From contig JAGQRA010000703.1 in the NCBI GenBank assembly GCA_020425885.1, positions 1-9,870 of the forward strand: DNA of 9,870 bases. The letters are read 5' to 3'. The position numbers and the translations under genes are program-made. Position 1 is the first letter of the stretch. Every line of letters starts with the position of its first letter. The notes under the pieces are model-generated. The model did no database searches. It was not told the DNA's origin and saw only the letters and a list, made by a program, of their open reading frames with translations. The stretch comes from Planctomycetota bacterium. Its GTDB lineage: Bacteria; Planctomycetota; UBA1135; UBA2386. Positions 1 through 7,386 of this stretch are shown here, one piece after another.

Positions 1-2
1 CG

Positions 3-194
3 TGCCGCGCAACGTTCCATTGGCATGAGCCGATCCAGTGGACGCTCGGTGACACCGGCGCGCCGATCAACCCCGACTCGTGGACCTGCGACACGACGGC
101 TGCCGGTATCTGCCCGGATCCCAAGAAGTGCGAGCAGTCCGACGTGCCTTCCGAGGAGAGCCCGGGCGCCCAGCTGGCGTGCGACTGCAGGTGA
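3..194 (+). CDS. C-terminal fragment of a Cys-rich, probably exported protein
   Basis: An open frame runs from the left edge to a TGA at 192-194, giving the last 63 residues of a protein whose start lies outside the window. I do not recognise the family. The tail has six cysteines, in the contexts WTCD, GICPD, KKCEQ and the final ACDCR, plus aromatic and acidic residues and few hydrophobic runs. That composition suits a disulfide-bonded extracytoplasmic domain. It lies 60 bases upstream of the next + strand gene and may belong to the same transcription unit. The frame was chosen because it is open to the edge and gives a balanced composition; the overlapping frames give Arg/Ser-rich translations typical of out-of-frame GC-rich DNA. 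Function unknown. Confidence 0.55.
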   Translation, partial: CRATFHWHEPIQWTLGDTGAPINPDSWTCDTTAAGICPDPKKCEQSDVPSEESPGAQLACDCR

Positions 195-254
195 GGCGCC
201 CGTGCTGCCGAAGTACTACTCGCCCGGCTCACTCGACATCGGGCTTGCGGGGTC

Positions 255-1883
255 ATGAAACCCAACACTCGCATTGCCACCATCGGCATTGGTCTGATCG
301 TCGCCGTCTTCGTCGCCGCCCAGATCGCATCGCGCCTCGAGCAAGGTGATAACACTCTCCTGCCTCTGGCCTGTCCCGAGCCGGAGACCGAACTGCTGGC
401 GAAGGTCGTCGCACCAGCCGCCGTCGACGGGCATCGGCAGCTCGTTGCACGCGAAGGAACGATCACCGTCGTCGATGGTTCTGGGACTCCGCTCGCGGGC
501 GCCGTGCTGTGTGAGGCGAGCGTCGGCGCGCGCTTCGGCATGGAAGCCAACGTCAGAGCAACCTCGGACGCGAACGGGATCCTCACCCCCCCCGGCGATT
601 GCCGTCGCGACGCCGAGACCACCTGGGTGTCGATGCGTGGCTTCGTCCCGACGGCGTGGGCCGGACAGGACAGGGTCGAACTCGAGCGGGGCGCGAGCAT
701 CCATGCGATCGTGACGCGGCTCGATGGCACGCCGGTTCCCGACTGCATCGTCTGGGTCTCGAAGCGCGGGATCATGCCGACGTCGGCCAACCCGAAGAAC
801 GCGAGTCCCGCAACGCTCGCCGAATGTGTCGTCCCGAGCCCTGACCCTCATGCGATGTTCTCGGGGATCTCGGATGCGCAAGGGAGAGTGACGATCGAAG
901 GCATGCGACCGGGCCAATACATGGTCGAGCCGCAGCACGAATCCCTGTCACTCGCCAAGATCACCGGCCTCTCGAATGGCGGGATGGTCGAGGCCCCCAG
1001 CGGCACCTTGCACCTGCAGATGGAGCCTGTCCTGGGGGCGCGCATCGAATTCCTCGACGAGGATCTCGTGACCTACGCCTACCAGTCCCCGCGACAGCTT
1101 CACCTGCAATGCTCACGCGGGATGCTGGAACGGAACGGTCCGTCCGGGACGGAGCGCGTTCACTGGCTCGAGGTTGAGGGAACACCGCGCGCCTGCGATC
1201 ACGAGCGCGAGGTGACGCTGTTTGCCCTCCTGGCTTCGACCGGACCGATCAAGGTCCCCATACACCTGGTGCCGCTCGATGATCCGGGCTACCTGACGGT
1301 TCATCGGGCCAACGGGAATGGGACCGGGATCGGCCAGGCCGTCGTGCAGCTGACGGATGCCGTCGGCCGACCGGTCCCGGCCAGGATGCTGTGGAGCATG
1401 ACGAAGGGGTTGAGGATCAGCAGTCTGTCGCGGAACGAAGTGCCTGAGCTGGATCCGAAAGCGCTGGCGTGGGATGCCGCCATCACCGCCGGCGAGGAGT
1501 GCCGGCTGCAGCACGGTTCGTATGAACTGACCACCAGCAGTCCGTTCCTGCGCCGGATGATGGAGAAGAAGCTCGTCGACATCCGCGCCGAACAGGAGAC
1601 ACGGGTCGAAGTGGGGCTGCCGCTGAGAATCGGCAAGATCGAGTTCACCTACCTCAACCCGACAGCGCAATGGTGGGCCGAGGTGAAGGGTGAGACCGCG
1701 GACGGGATCGCGGACTCACGTACCGTGCAGGTCGCGGGAGGGGAACGACTCGAGCTATGGCTGCCCGAAGGTCGCTACACGGTCACGGCCTACGCGGCTG
1801 GATACGAACGGGCCAGGAATGCTCTGGTGGTCGATGGCGCGGACGTTGTGATCGAGTTCGCGGCGCCGAAGGCCGGTCTCTGA
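255..1883 (+). CDS. Exported or membrane-anchored protein with carboxypeptidase-regulatory-like (Ig-fold) domains
   Basis: A 542-residue protein. Residues 9-25 form an N-terminal hydrophobic segment, either a signal peptide or an anchor, so the bulk should be periplasmic or outside the cell. Repeated beta-sandwich signatures follow. Residues 67-115 carry VDGSGTPLAGAVL and a SDANG turn. Residues 148-225 carry LDGTPVPDCIVWV, SDAQGRVTIEGM and RPGQYMV. A C-terminal unit at about 455-536 ends in LPEGRYTVTAYAAGYE. The 'G.P..ga.v...D..G...l.pG.Y.v' pattern is that of carboxypeptidase-regulatory-like folds, which usually act in surface binding or architecture and have no catalytic role. There are eight cysteines (40, 86, 116, 164, 191, 286, 314, 416), all after the hydrophobic segment, so disulfides are plausible. 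The start has only a weak GGGG upstream. The stop lies one base before the next ATG, implying co-translation. Specific role unknown. Confidence 0.75.
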   Translation: MKPNTRIATIGIGLIVAVFVAAQIASRLEQGDNTLLPLACPEPETELLAKVVAPAAVDGHRQLVAREGTITVVDGSGTPLAGAVLCEASVGARFGMEANVRATSDANGILTPPGDCRRDAETTWVSMRGFVPTAWAGQDRVELERGASIHAIVTRLDGTPVPDCIVWVSKRGIMPTSANPKNASPATLAECVVPSPDPHAMFSGISDAQGRVTIEGMRPGQYMVEPQHESLSLAKITGLSNGGMVEAPSGTLHLQMEPVLGARIEFLDEDLVTYAYQSPRQLHLQCSRGMLERNGPSGTERVHWLEVEGTPRACDHEREVTLFALLASTGPIKVPIHLVPLDDPGYLTVHRANGNGTGIGQAVVQLTDAVGRPVPARMLWSMTKGLRISSLSRNEVPELDPKALAWDAAITAGEECRLQHGSYELTTSSPFLRRMMEKKLVDIRAEQETRVEVGLPLRIGKIEFTYLNPTAQWWAEVKGETADGIADSRTVQVAGGERLELWLPEGRYTVTAYAAGYERARNALVVDGADVVIEFAAPKAGL

Positions 1884-1884
1884 C

Positions 1885-2286
1885 ATGCGGCGCCTGAGCC
1901 TGCTGCGCTTCCCCCTGGCGATCGTGCTCGCGCTGAGCGGCATCGCGAAGCTCGTCTCCGGACACGCGCCGGAGGTCATGATCGGAGAGTCTGGCTACTT
2001 CGCCCTCGCGATCATCGAGCTGCTCGTCGCCGCCGGACTCGCATGGCATGCCACCGCAAGGATCGCCGCCTGGTCCGTGATCGCCCTCGCCGCGGGTGGG
2101 GTCTGGGCAGCGTTCACCATGGAAGGCCACTGCGGCTGCCTCGGTGTCTGGCTGCCTCTCGACCGGCAGCAACACGTGATCCTGGCCGCCGTCGTCGGCC
2201 TGCTCGGCACGGCCGTGATCAGCGGGTATCAGCGCCACCGCAGTCCTGACCCGGCCGGAGGCCCCGCGGAACGGGCGACGGCCTGA
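1885..2286 (+). CDS. MauE/DoxX-like redox-associated integral membrane protein
   Basis: A 133-residue protein with four predicted membrane helices, at about residues 8-26, 38-55, 58-78 and 97-115, and a short polar Pro-rich tail. Between helices 3 and 4 sits HCGCLGVW, with cysteines 83 and 85. A C-x-C-[LF]-G motif at this place, plus the early helix ending SGIAKL, is characteristic of the MauE/DoxX-like membrane family. MauE itself is needed for maturation of disulfide-rich methylamine dehydrogenase. Related proteins are thought to pass electrons to or from envelope thiols. The ATG lies one base after the preceding stop with no strong ribosome site (only AAGG about 12 bases away), so coupling to the Cys-rich upstream gene is likely. 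A role in disulfide formation of the upstream product is inference. Confidence 0.72.
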   Translation: MRRLSLLRFPLAIVLALSGIAKLVSGHAPEVMIGESGYFALAIIELLVAAGLAWHATARIAAWSVIALAAGGVWAAFTMEGHCGCLGVWLPLDRQQHVILAAVVGLLGTAVISGYQRHRSPDPAGGPAERATA

Positions 2287-2288
2287 GC

Positions 2289-2321
2289 CCGATGCCGTGC
2301 CGCGTCGCCTCGCGGCGTCGG
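2289..2321. terminator. Possible bidirectional hairpin between convergent genes
   Basis: The 39-base gap between two convergent genes contains an inverted repeat. CCGATGCCG (2289-2297) can pair with CGGCGTCGG (2313-2321) through nine pairs, one of them G-T. An alternative inner stem pairs GCCGCG (2299-2304) with CGCGGC (2311-2316) around a six-base loop. The position between converging genes suits a shared terminator. No T-tract follows on either strand, so this is not a canonical intrinsic terminator, and hairpins arise easily in DNA this GC-rich. Confidence 0.3.
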
Positions 2322-2325
2322 GATC

Positions 2326-3774
2326 TCAGAAGCTCATGCGCAGCGACAGGAACACGTTCGAGTCGTTCTCGAACTGACCGAAGAAGGTGTGCTGATCGCG
2401 CCCGACGAAGACATTGGCGCCGACTGCGGCCGTCCAGCTGTCATCGATCGCGTAGCTCGCGCTCGGTCGCAGGTAGGCATCGGAATCGCTCGGACTGTAG
2501 AAGGCGAACAGGGACAGGCGCAGCCGCTGCTCGAGCAGCAGCTTCGACAATCGCGCCGTCACGACGTGGCGCACCTCGTCACGCGCCGTCCCCCCCGAGG
2601 GCAACGTGGACAGGTACTCGTCATGCCCCATCATGGCCTCGAAGTAGTACTGCATCCCGGCCGTGAGGCCATGGGCCAGCTCGGGCAGGTCGCGTTCGAA
2701 GCCGATCAGGCCGCGGAGCTGCGAGTTGTCGATCAGCGCGTCGTCGCCGTCAGCATCCTGTCGCGAGTCGTAGTAGCCGACCTCGACGTTGGCGATCCCG
2801 CCCGCGAGCTGGGTGCGGGCACTGGCGCCGTACACCGCGAGCCGGGGGAACGTGCCGCGCCCGGCAGTCATGTCGAACCCGGCGGGGCTCTTCCAGCGAC
2901 CCCAATAGCCGTAGGCCGCGAGCTCGTAGCCGCCGACGTTGCGCGACAGCCGCATCGCGACCTCGTCGTCCTCGAACCAGCGGTCTCGAACCAGGGGATC
3001 CTGGATCGCATCGCGGCCGGCGCGACGGCCGAGTATCGGATTGAAGTACGACAATCGCTCGCCGCGAACGAAGCGATCGGGATCGAACCGCGGCGTGTAG
3101 ACGATCTCGAGGTTCGCCAGATCGGTGAAGAAGCCGGCCCGGATCGCATCCGACGGCGCCTTGAGGTACTCCGTGTCGCGGCCGGTCAGGAACGAGACCC
3201 AGTCCTTCGGGAACAGGTCGTTGATGAACAGCAGATCGCCGGTGCCCCAGGTGAGCGCCTGGCGTCCCACCTTGAGGTCGACCGTCGACCATGGCGAGAT
3301 CGCGACGTTGGCCTCGCGCAGATCGAAGCAACCCTCACCGGTCTCGAGGTCCGGGCCCCAGCCGCGCTGTAGGTTATCGGCGATCAGGTCGCCAGCGAGG
3401 CGCGCGATCAGGGAGTCGAACGCGCCCTCGGCCTCGAGCCGCAGCCGCGCTTCGCCGACCGACGCGTCGCGCTCGTAGGGATCCCGCTGCGTTCGCGCGC
3501 CGGCGCGAACGTCGAAGAAACCCCCGAATCGCCACCGCTCCGCCCACCCTGCCTCCGGCTCGTCGGCTGGGTCAGCTTGCTGTTCGTGTTGCCCGGCTTC
3601 GTCGCCGCCACCGAGGCCGCTTGGCAGCCCGGGCTCCTGCCCGCCGAGGCCGCTCGGCAACGTCGGCTCGCCGGCCTTCTCCGGTTCCTGCCCGCCGAGA
3701 CCGGCCGGCAGCTCCGGCACCTGCGCCAACGCCGCCGCCGCGGTGATCCATCCGATCGCGACGGCCCGCATCAT
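2326..3774 (-). CDS. Outer-membrane beta-barrel (porin-like) component of an RND export operon
   Basis: A 482-residue protein. Residues 1-17 form a signal peptide ending ALA before Gln18. A Pro/Gly-rich low-complexity linker at 20-78 contains three copies of LP[AS]GLGG. The rest alternates polar and aromatic residues as amphipathic strands do and ends in VFLSLRMSF, the terminal Phe expected of a BAM-assembled barrel. Residues 169-192 carry VGRQALTWGTGDLLFINDLF; a 'GRQ..+WG.gD..f' block is seen in several barrel families such as DUF1302-type and alginate-export-like proteins. The start was placed at the ATG overlapping the stop of the upstream gene (ATGA). The frame stays open upstream of it, but that extension is Arg-rich shadow without a signal peptide. 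There is no clear ribosome site, so coupled reinitiation is likely. It probably forms the outer-membrane end of the route or binds its cargo. The exact family is uncertain. Confidence 0.8.
   Translation of the reverse strand: MMRAVAIGWITAAAALAQVPELPAGLGGQEPEKAGEPTLPSGLGGQEPGLPSGLGGGDEAGQHEQQADPADEPEAGWAERWRFGGFFDVRAGARTQRDPYERDASVGEARLRLEAEGAFDSLIARLAGDLIADNLQRGWGPDLETGEGCFDLREANVAISPWSTVDLKVGRQALTWGTGDLLFINDLFPKDWVSFLTGRDTEYLKAPSDAIRAGFFTDLANLEIVYTPRFDPDRFVRGERLSYFNPILGRRAGRDAIQDPLVRDRWFEDDEVAMRLSRNVGGYELAAYGYWGRWKSPAGFDMTAGRGTFPRLAVYGASARTQLAGGIANVEVGYYDSRQDADGDDALIDNSQLRGLIGFERDLPELAHGLTAGMQYYFEAMMGHDEYLSTLPSGGTARDEVRHVVTARLSKLLLEQRLRLSLFAFYSPSDSDAYLRPSASYAIDDSWTAAVGANVFVGRDQHTFFGQFENDSNVFLSLRMSF
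3604..3711 (-). repeat. Tandem LP[AS]GLGGQEP peptide repeats in the barrel protein
   Basis: Residues 22-57 of the barrel protein hold three near-copies of one unit: LPAGLGGQEP (22-31), LPSGLGGQEP (39-48) and LPSGLGGG (50-57). A seven-residue spacer separates the first two and a single Gly the last two. They directly follow the predicted signal-peptide cleavage site, so the mature protein would begin with this flexible Pro/Gly segment. It may act as a periplasmic spacer or a binding site for the LolA-like or RND partner. That role is inference. Confidence 0.75.
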
Positions 3775-4640
3775 CGCATGTACCGCCGCGGCGCCTGACG
3801 CAGGTAGCGCTCGGTGAAGATCTCCTCGGGCAGATCGAGGTCGTAGGCGACATCGGTGTAGGTCACGATCGTGTGGCCCTTGCTGCGCAGGTCGGTCATC
3901 TTCGCCTTGGTGACCGTCGGGTAGCCCTGAACCTGATCGACCGCGAGCGCCTCGTAGGTCCGGTAGACCTCGTCCTTGTCGTCGCGATACTCGACCTTGA
4001 CGACGACGGAACTCGCCCGGTGGATCCACATCTTGTACGCCGCGAACTCGGCGCTCTTGGCATCCTTGGGGACCGATCGGATCACGTAATAGTCCTTCGT
4101 GGTCTCGATCAGCTCGTGCGTGTCGGCGGCGATGTGTCGCCCCGACACGTCCTCGTAGTAGAAGTTCGAGCCGACGAAGCTGCTGCGCTTGTCGGCGGCC
4201 GAGATCGGCTTGACGAGGTCCAACGCCGGCAGGTAGAGCCACCGACTGTCGTCCTCGCCGGGACGCTTCCAGACCAGGAATGTGGTCTTGTCGACGTCGG
4301 CCGGGCGCTTGAAGCGCACGTAGAAGCGCTGCTCGCCGCAGTAGGAGTCATCGGCCTCGACCTTGGCACCGCCAGCGGTCTCGCCGGCCGCGGCAGCGGG
4401 CTGATCGCGACGCAGGATCGTCATCTCGCGCACGCGTTCGCGGCCCTGGCCATCGACGATCACCATCTTGACCTGGGCCCGACCGTCGCGGCCCTGGTAG
4501 TAGCCGACGCGGTTGGCCGCCGCGACGATCTGCTCGACGGTCGGCTCGGTGGGCGCCGTTTTCTCCTGCGCGAACGCAGGCGTCGTCGCCATCGCCAGGA
4601 GGACGAGGTGGAAGAGAGAGCTCTGGACGGGTCGTTTCAT
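3771..4640 (-). CDS. Periplasmic LolA-like protein (outer membrane lipoprotein-sorting family)
   Basis: A 289-residue protein. Its signal peptide (1-24) ends AFA before Gln25. There is no lipobox cysteine, so it should be soluble in the periplasm. Residues 134-168 read WLYLPALDLVKPISAADKRS...FVGSNFYYEDV; this 'lyLPal..v+rI...d+..sF.GSdf.YEDl' block is diagnostic of the LolA-like 'outer membrane lipoprotein-sorting protein' family (PF17131-type). These proteins have a half-barrel fold that cradles acyl chains or other hydrophobic ligands and are often encoded beside MMPL/RND pumps. An Ala/Gly-rich stretch at 81-94 is probably a surface-loop insertion; the only cysteine is Cys101. The ATG overlaps the RND stop as ATGA and is preceded by GAGGAG (4649-4654) eight bases away. 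Upstream in-frame sequence is a shadow of the RND gene. It probably receives cargo from the pump and carries it towards the barrel protein; the ligand is unknown. Confidence 0.88.
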   Translation of the reverse strand: MKRPVQSSLFHLVLLAMATTPAFAQEKTAPTEPTVEQIVAAANRVGYYQGRDGRAQVKMVIVDGQGRERVREMTILRRDQPAAAAGETAGGAKVEADDSYCGEQRFYVRFKRPADVDKTTFLVWKRPGEDDSRWLYLPALDLVKPISAADKRSSFVGSNFYYEDVSGRHIAADTHELIETTKDYYVIRSVPKDAKSAEFAAYKMWIHRASSVVVKVEYRDDKDEVYRTYEALAVDQVQGYPTVTKAKMTDLRSKGHTIVTYTDVAYDLDLPEEIFTERYLRQAPRRYMR

Positions 4641-7327
4641 GATTCGTTCTCCTCGGTCGCCGATCGGACCTGCCTCGGCGCGCGGAACAGGAAGCCCTCG
4701 GCCACCGAGATCAACGCCGGCAACAAGAGCAGCGTGGCGATACCGGATACGCCGAGAATCGCCGCCAGCAGGAAGCCGACGGTCTGATACGGGACCAGCG
4801 GGGCGAACAGCAGCGGCAGGAAGCCGATGGCGATCACGATCACGTTGCGGCTGATCGCGCGCGCCGGCTCGTCGAACAGGACAGGCAGGGCCGCCTGCCA
4901 CGAGCCACACTGTTCGTAGGCTCGCCGTGCCCGGGCCAGCAGGTGGATGGCGAAGTCGACGGCGAGGCCGAGCGCCAGCGACGACAGCACCGCGACCGGC
5001 ATGTCGTAGGGCTTGCCGACGATGCCGACCGCGCCGTAGACGAGCGCGATCGTCAGCGTCAACGGCACCATCGCGAGCAGCCCCCACCACAGCGACCGGA
5101 ACAGCACCACCATCAGCACCAGCACGACGAGGAAGGCGCCGGCCAGGCTCTCGAGCATGCCCGTGACCATCTTGCCCTGCCAGACGACGTTGATGTGGGT
5201 CAGGCCGAACCACTCGTGGCGGATCGGCGCCGGCGGCGGCGTGCCGGCGACGTAGGCGTCCGCGGCCTCGTGCACGGCGGCCATGTCGCGGTTGTCGCCG
5301 CTGGTCAGCTGCAGCCACAGGCTGGCGTGCCGGTAGTCCGGGGTCACGAAGTGCCACAGGTCATCGGGACGGTGACTGCTCTGATAGGTCAGCAGGCATT
5401 GCGCCACCGCCGCGCTGCTGTCGGGCACGCGGTATTCCTCGGGCTTGCCGAGCATGAGTTCGCGATGCACGGTCTGGACGACGTCGGTGATCGAGCTGCT
5501 CTTGCCGACCAATTGGCTGTCCCGAAGGTGCTGCTGCAGCCCCGCGATCCAACGCAGGACAGCGGGGTCCTTGAACACCTGGCCACGTTGCCGTTCGGCC
5601 GAGAGCGTGCTCGCCACCTCGTCCCACGAGTCGGCGAGCGCGCCGTCGCTGCCCTCCGCCCGCTCGGTCACGATGCCATCCAGGGCCGCGAGCGCGTCGG
5701 CCGCCGATGCCGCAGCGGCAACGGCCGGACCGACCCGCTTGCGCATCTCATCGAAGGCGACGACGAGGTCGGCGCTGTCTTCCGCGACGAGCTGCTCGGC
5801 GCGTGCCTTCAGGCGAGCGTCGAGCCCGGCCGCGAACGCCGTCGGATTCCACTCATCGTCCGCCGCGGTCAGTGCCAGGTAGGCCATGTAGGTGCCGGCG
5901 AAGTGCTCGTTCAGCACGCGATCGGCAACCCGGATCTCGTGCCCCTCGGCGAACCACTTGACCGGATTGTCGTTGATCACGATCCGCGAAATCCCCCAGC
6001 CGGCGACCACCAGCGCGACCGCCGCCAGCCCGAGGATCGCCTTGCCGAACCGGCTCGTCAACGGCGCCAGACCGCTCAGGCCGCGCGCCAGCAACGACTG
6101 GCGTCCGCCATCGTGGGCGGCGCCGAAGTTCTCGAATACGCGCGCCGGCAGGAAGGCGATGTAGGCCGGGATGAACAGGATCGTCAGCAGCCACGCGACC
6201 AGGATCCCCATCGCGACGAACACGCCGAACACCTGCACCGGCGGGATCGGCGTCAACGCCAGCGAGGCGAAGCCCGCCGCCGACGTCAATGACGTGTAGA
6301 GCATCGGCATGAACAGCTCGTCCATCACCGTCCGGATCGTCTGCGTGCTGTCGCGGGTCGCGCGGTAGCGATCGAAGAACTCGCTCAACATGTGGACCGA
6401 GTCGAGCACCGCGATCGGCATGATGAAGATCGGGATCATGCTGCTCATGATGTGGACCGGCTGACCGGCGGCGATCAGCGCCCCCATCGTGAGGATCACC
6501 GAGATCATGGCGATGATCATCGGCCCCACCACCAGCGCCAGGCGGCGGAAGAACCACAGCATCAGCAGGAAGATCACGACCATCGCGATCGGGGCCGAGA
6601 TCGCCATCTGCAGGAACATCTCGACGCCGAAGGTGTCCTCGGCGATCGGCAGTCCGGTGATGTGGTACTGCTCGCTGCCCTTGTAGGTCGCGATCCGGTC
6701 GCGCAGCAGGCTGGCGACCTTGAAGCTCAGGTCCTTGCGCGTCAGCGGCACGTAGATCGCCAGCGCGCGGCCGTCCTCGGAAACCAGCGTGCCGTTGAGG
6801 AAGGGGATGCGTTGGGCGCGGTCGCGGACCTGCAACGCCGCCTCGGCCGTGGTCGGCGGCTCGGGCATGAGCCATTCGAACCGGACCGAGCCGAGGCCGC
6901 CCTGCGAGATGTCGTCCACGGTCGACGGCGCCAGCAGATCGACGCCGACGACCCCTTCCGTCGCGCCATCCTCGCCCTGCCAGTGCAGCGTCTTGGCGTA
7001 GCTCGCCAAGTCGTAGATGTCGGCGAGGGCCGCTGGATTGAAGACCCCCTCCTCGCGCGACTCGTCGACGACGCCGACGACGACGATGTCGTGCAGGTCG
7101 AAGAGCTTGCGCGTGTCACGATGGAACACGCGCGCGGCCTCGTCGGGCGACAGCATGTTCTCGGGGTCGGTGTCGACCTGGACGCCATTCAGCGCCGAGA
7201 ACGTCTGCGGCCACAGCGACGGCAACGTCGCCGTGAGCGCCACGAGCATCGTGATGAGCAGGGTCACGCCGACGACGAGGCCGCGGCGACGGACGGAGAA
7301 CTCGGCAACCTGACCGGCGAGTTTCAT
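4637..7327 (-). CDS. RND-superfamily MMPL-type transporter (12 membrane helices)
   Basis: An 896-residue inner-membrane protein with the RND duplication. Helix 1 is at 17-36, followed by a periplasmic domain at 37-242 with VQVDTDPENMLSPD near its start. Helices 2-6 lie between about 243 and 393 and helix 7 at 430-449. A larger periplasmic domain spans about 450-727, and helices 8-12 lie between about 728 and 876. Helices 4 and 10 carry matching motifs, VLDSVHMLSEF (Asp309) and GLAVDFAIHLLAR (Asp791), the expected proton-relay acidic residues. The family exports lipids, hopanoids, polyenes, sterols or other hydrophobic compounds using proton motive force. The start is supported by AAGGA (7336-7340) eight bases before the ATG and by a basic, short cytoplasmic N-terminus. 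The stop overlaps the LolA-like start. Transporter class is clear; substrate is not. Confidence 0.9.
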   Translation of the reverse strand: MKLAGQVAEFSVRRRGLVVGVTLLITMLVALTATLPSLWPQTFSALNGVQVDTDPENMLSPDEAARVFHRDTRKLFDLHDIVVVGVVDESREEGVFNPAALADIYDLASYAKTLHWQGEDGATEGVVGVDLLAPSTVDDISQGGLGSVRFEWLMPEPPTTAEAALQVRDRAQRIPFLNGTLVSEDGRALAIYVPLTRKDLSFKVASLLRDRIATYKGSEQYHITGLPIAEDTFGVEMFLQMAISAPIAMVVIFLLMLWFFRRLALVVGPMIIAMISVILTMGALIAAGQPVHIMSSMIPIFIMPIAVLDSVHMLSEFFDRYRATRDSTQTIRTVMDELFMPMLYTSLTSAAGFASLALTPIPPVQVFGVFVAMGILVAWLLTILFIPAYIAFLPARVFENFGAAHDGGRQSLLARGLSGLAPLTSRFGKAILGLAAVALVVAGWGISRIVINDNPVKWFAEGHEIRVADRVLNEHFAGTYMAYLALTAADDEWNPTAFAAGLDARLKARAEQLVAEDSADLVVAFDEMRKRVGPAVAAAASAADALAALDGIVTERAEGSDGALADSWDEVASTLSAERQRGQVFKDPAVLRWIAGLQQHLRDSQLVGKSSSITDVVQTVHRELMLGKPEEYRVPDSSAAVAQCLLTYQSSHRPDDLWHFVTPDYRHASLWLQLTSGDNRDMAAVHEAADAYVAGTPPPAPIRHEWFGLTHINVVWQGKMVTGMLESLAGAFLVVLVLMVVLFRSLWWGLLAMVPLTLTIALVYGAVGIVGKPYDMPVAVLSSLALGLAVDFAIHLLARARRAYEQCGSWQAALPVLFDEPARAISRNVIVIAIGFLPLLFAPLVPYQTVGFLLAAILGVSGIATLLLLPALISVAEGFLFRAPRQVRSATEENES
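4649..4654 (-). promoter_or_regulatory. Ribosome binding site fixing the LolA-like start
   Basis: GAGGAG on the minus strand lies eight bases before the ATG at 4640, inside the last codons of the RND gene. It supports independent initiation as well as coupling, and argues against any longer upstream start. Confidence 0.6.
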
Positions 7328-7335
7328 GCGTGGGT

Positions 7336-7341
7336 TCCTTC
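7336..7341 (-). promoter_or_regulatory. Ribosome binding site of the RND gene
   Basis: GAAGGA on the minus strand ends eight bases before the ATG at 7327. It is one of the better Shine-Dalgarno matches in the window and confirms the RND start. Confidence 0.6.
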
Positions 7342-7343
7342 AG

Positions 7344-7368
7344 GCGGTCGGCCCCGGGGGACGACCGC
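7344..7368 (-). other. Hairpin between the DUF2892 gene and the RND gene
   Basis: A perfect 7-bp inverted repeat, GCGGTCG (7344-7350) and CGACCGC (7362-7368), flanks an 11-base loop that itself contains CCCCGGGG. It sits in the 59-base spacer just upstream of the RND ribosome site (three bases away). No U-tract follows in the minus direction, so it is not an obvious terminator. It could set a relative expression level, mark an mRNA processing site or mask the ribosome site. The element is visible in the sequence; its role is inference. Confidence 0.4.
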
Positions 7369-7386
7369 GGACAGTATCGGTGGTGA

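Noticed and set aside
222..244. Short inverted repeat GCCCG...CGGGC between the first two genes
   Set aside because: Only five base pairs with a 13-base loop and no T-tract; expected by chance at this GC content.
216..938. 240-residue minus-strand open frame opposite the Ig-fold gene
   Set aside because: Arg/His/Asp-rich with no motif; the + strand frame has an N-terminal hydrophobic segment and coherent Ig-fold repeats.
2389..3372. 327-residue + strand open frame opposite the barrel gene
   Set aside because: The minus strand encodes a signal peptide, amphipathic strands and a terminal Phe; the + frame lacks any family feature and is a GC-driven shadow.
3775..4242. N-terminal extension of the barrel gene upstream of its ATGA start
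   Set aside because: The open frame continues, but the extension overlaps the LolA-like gene in another frame, is Arg/Gly/His-rich and would bury the signal peptide internally.
7333..7338. Second GGAACC on the minus strand, just before the RND gene
   Set aside because: It overlaps the ribosome binding site, and the next GTC lies 18 bases on and inside the coding region, so a promoter reading is not supported.
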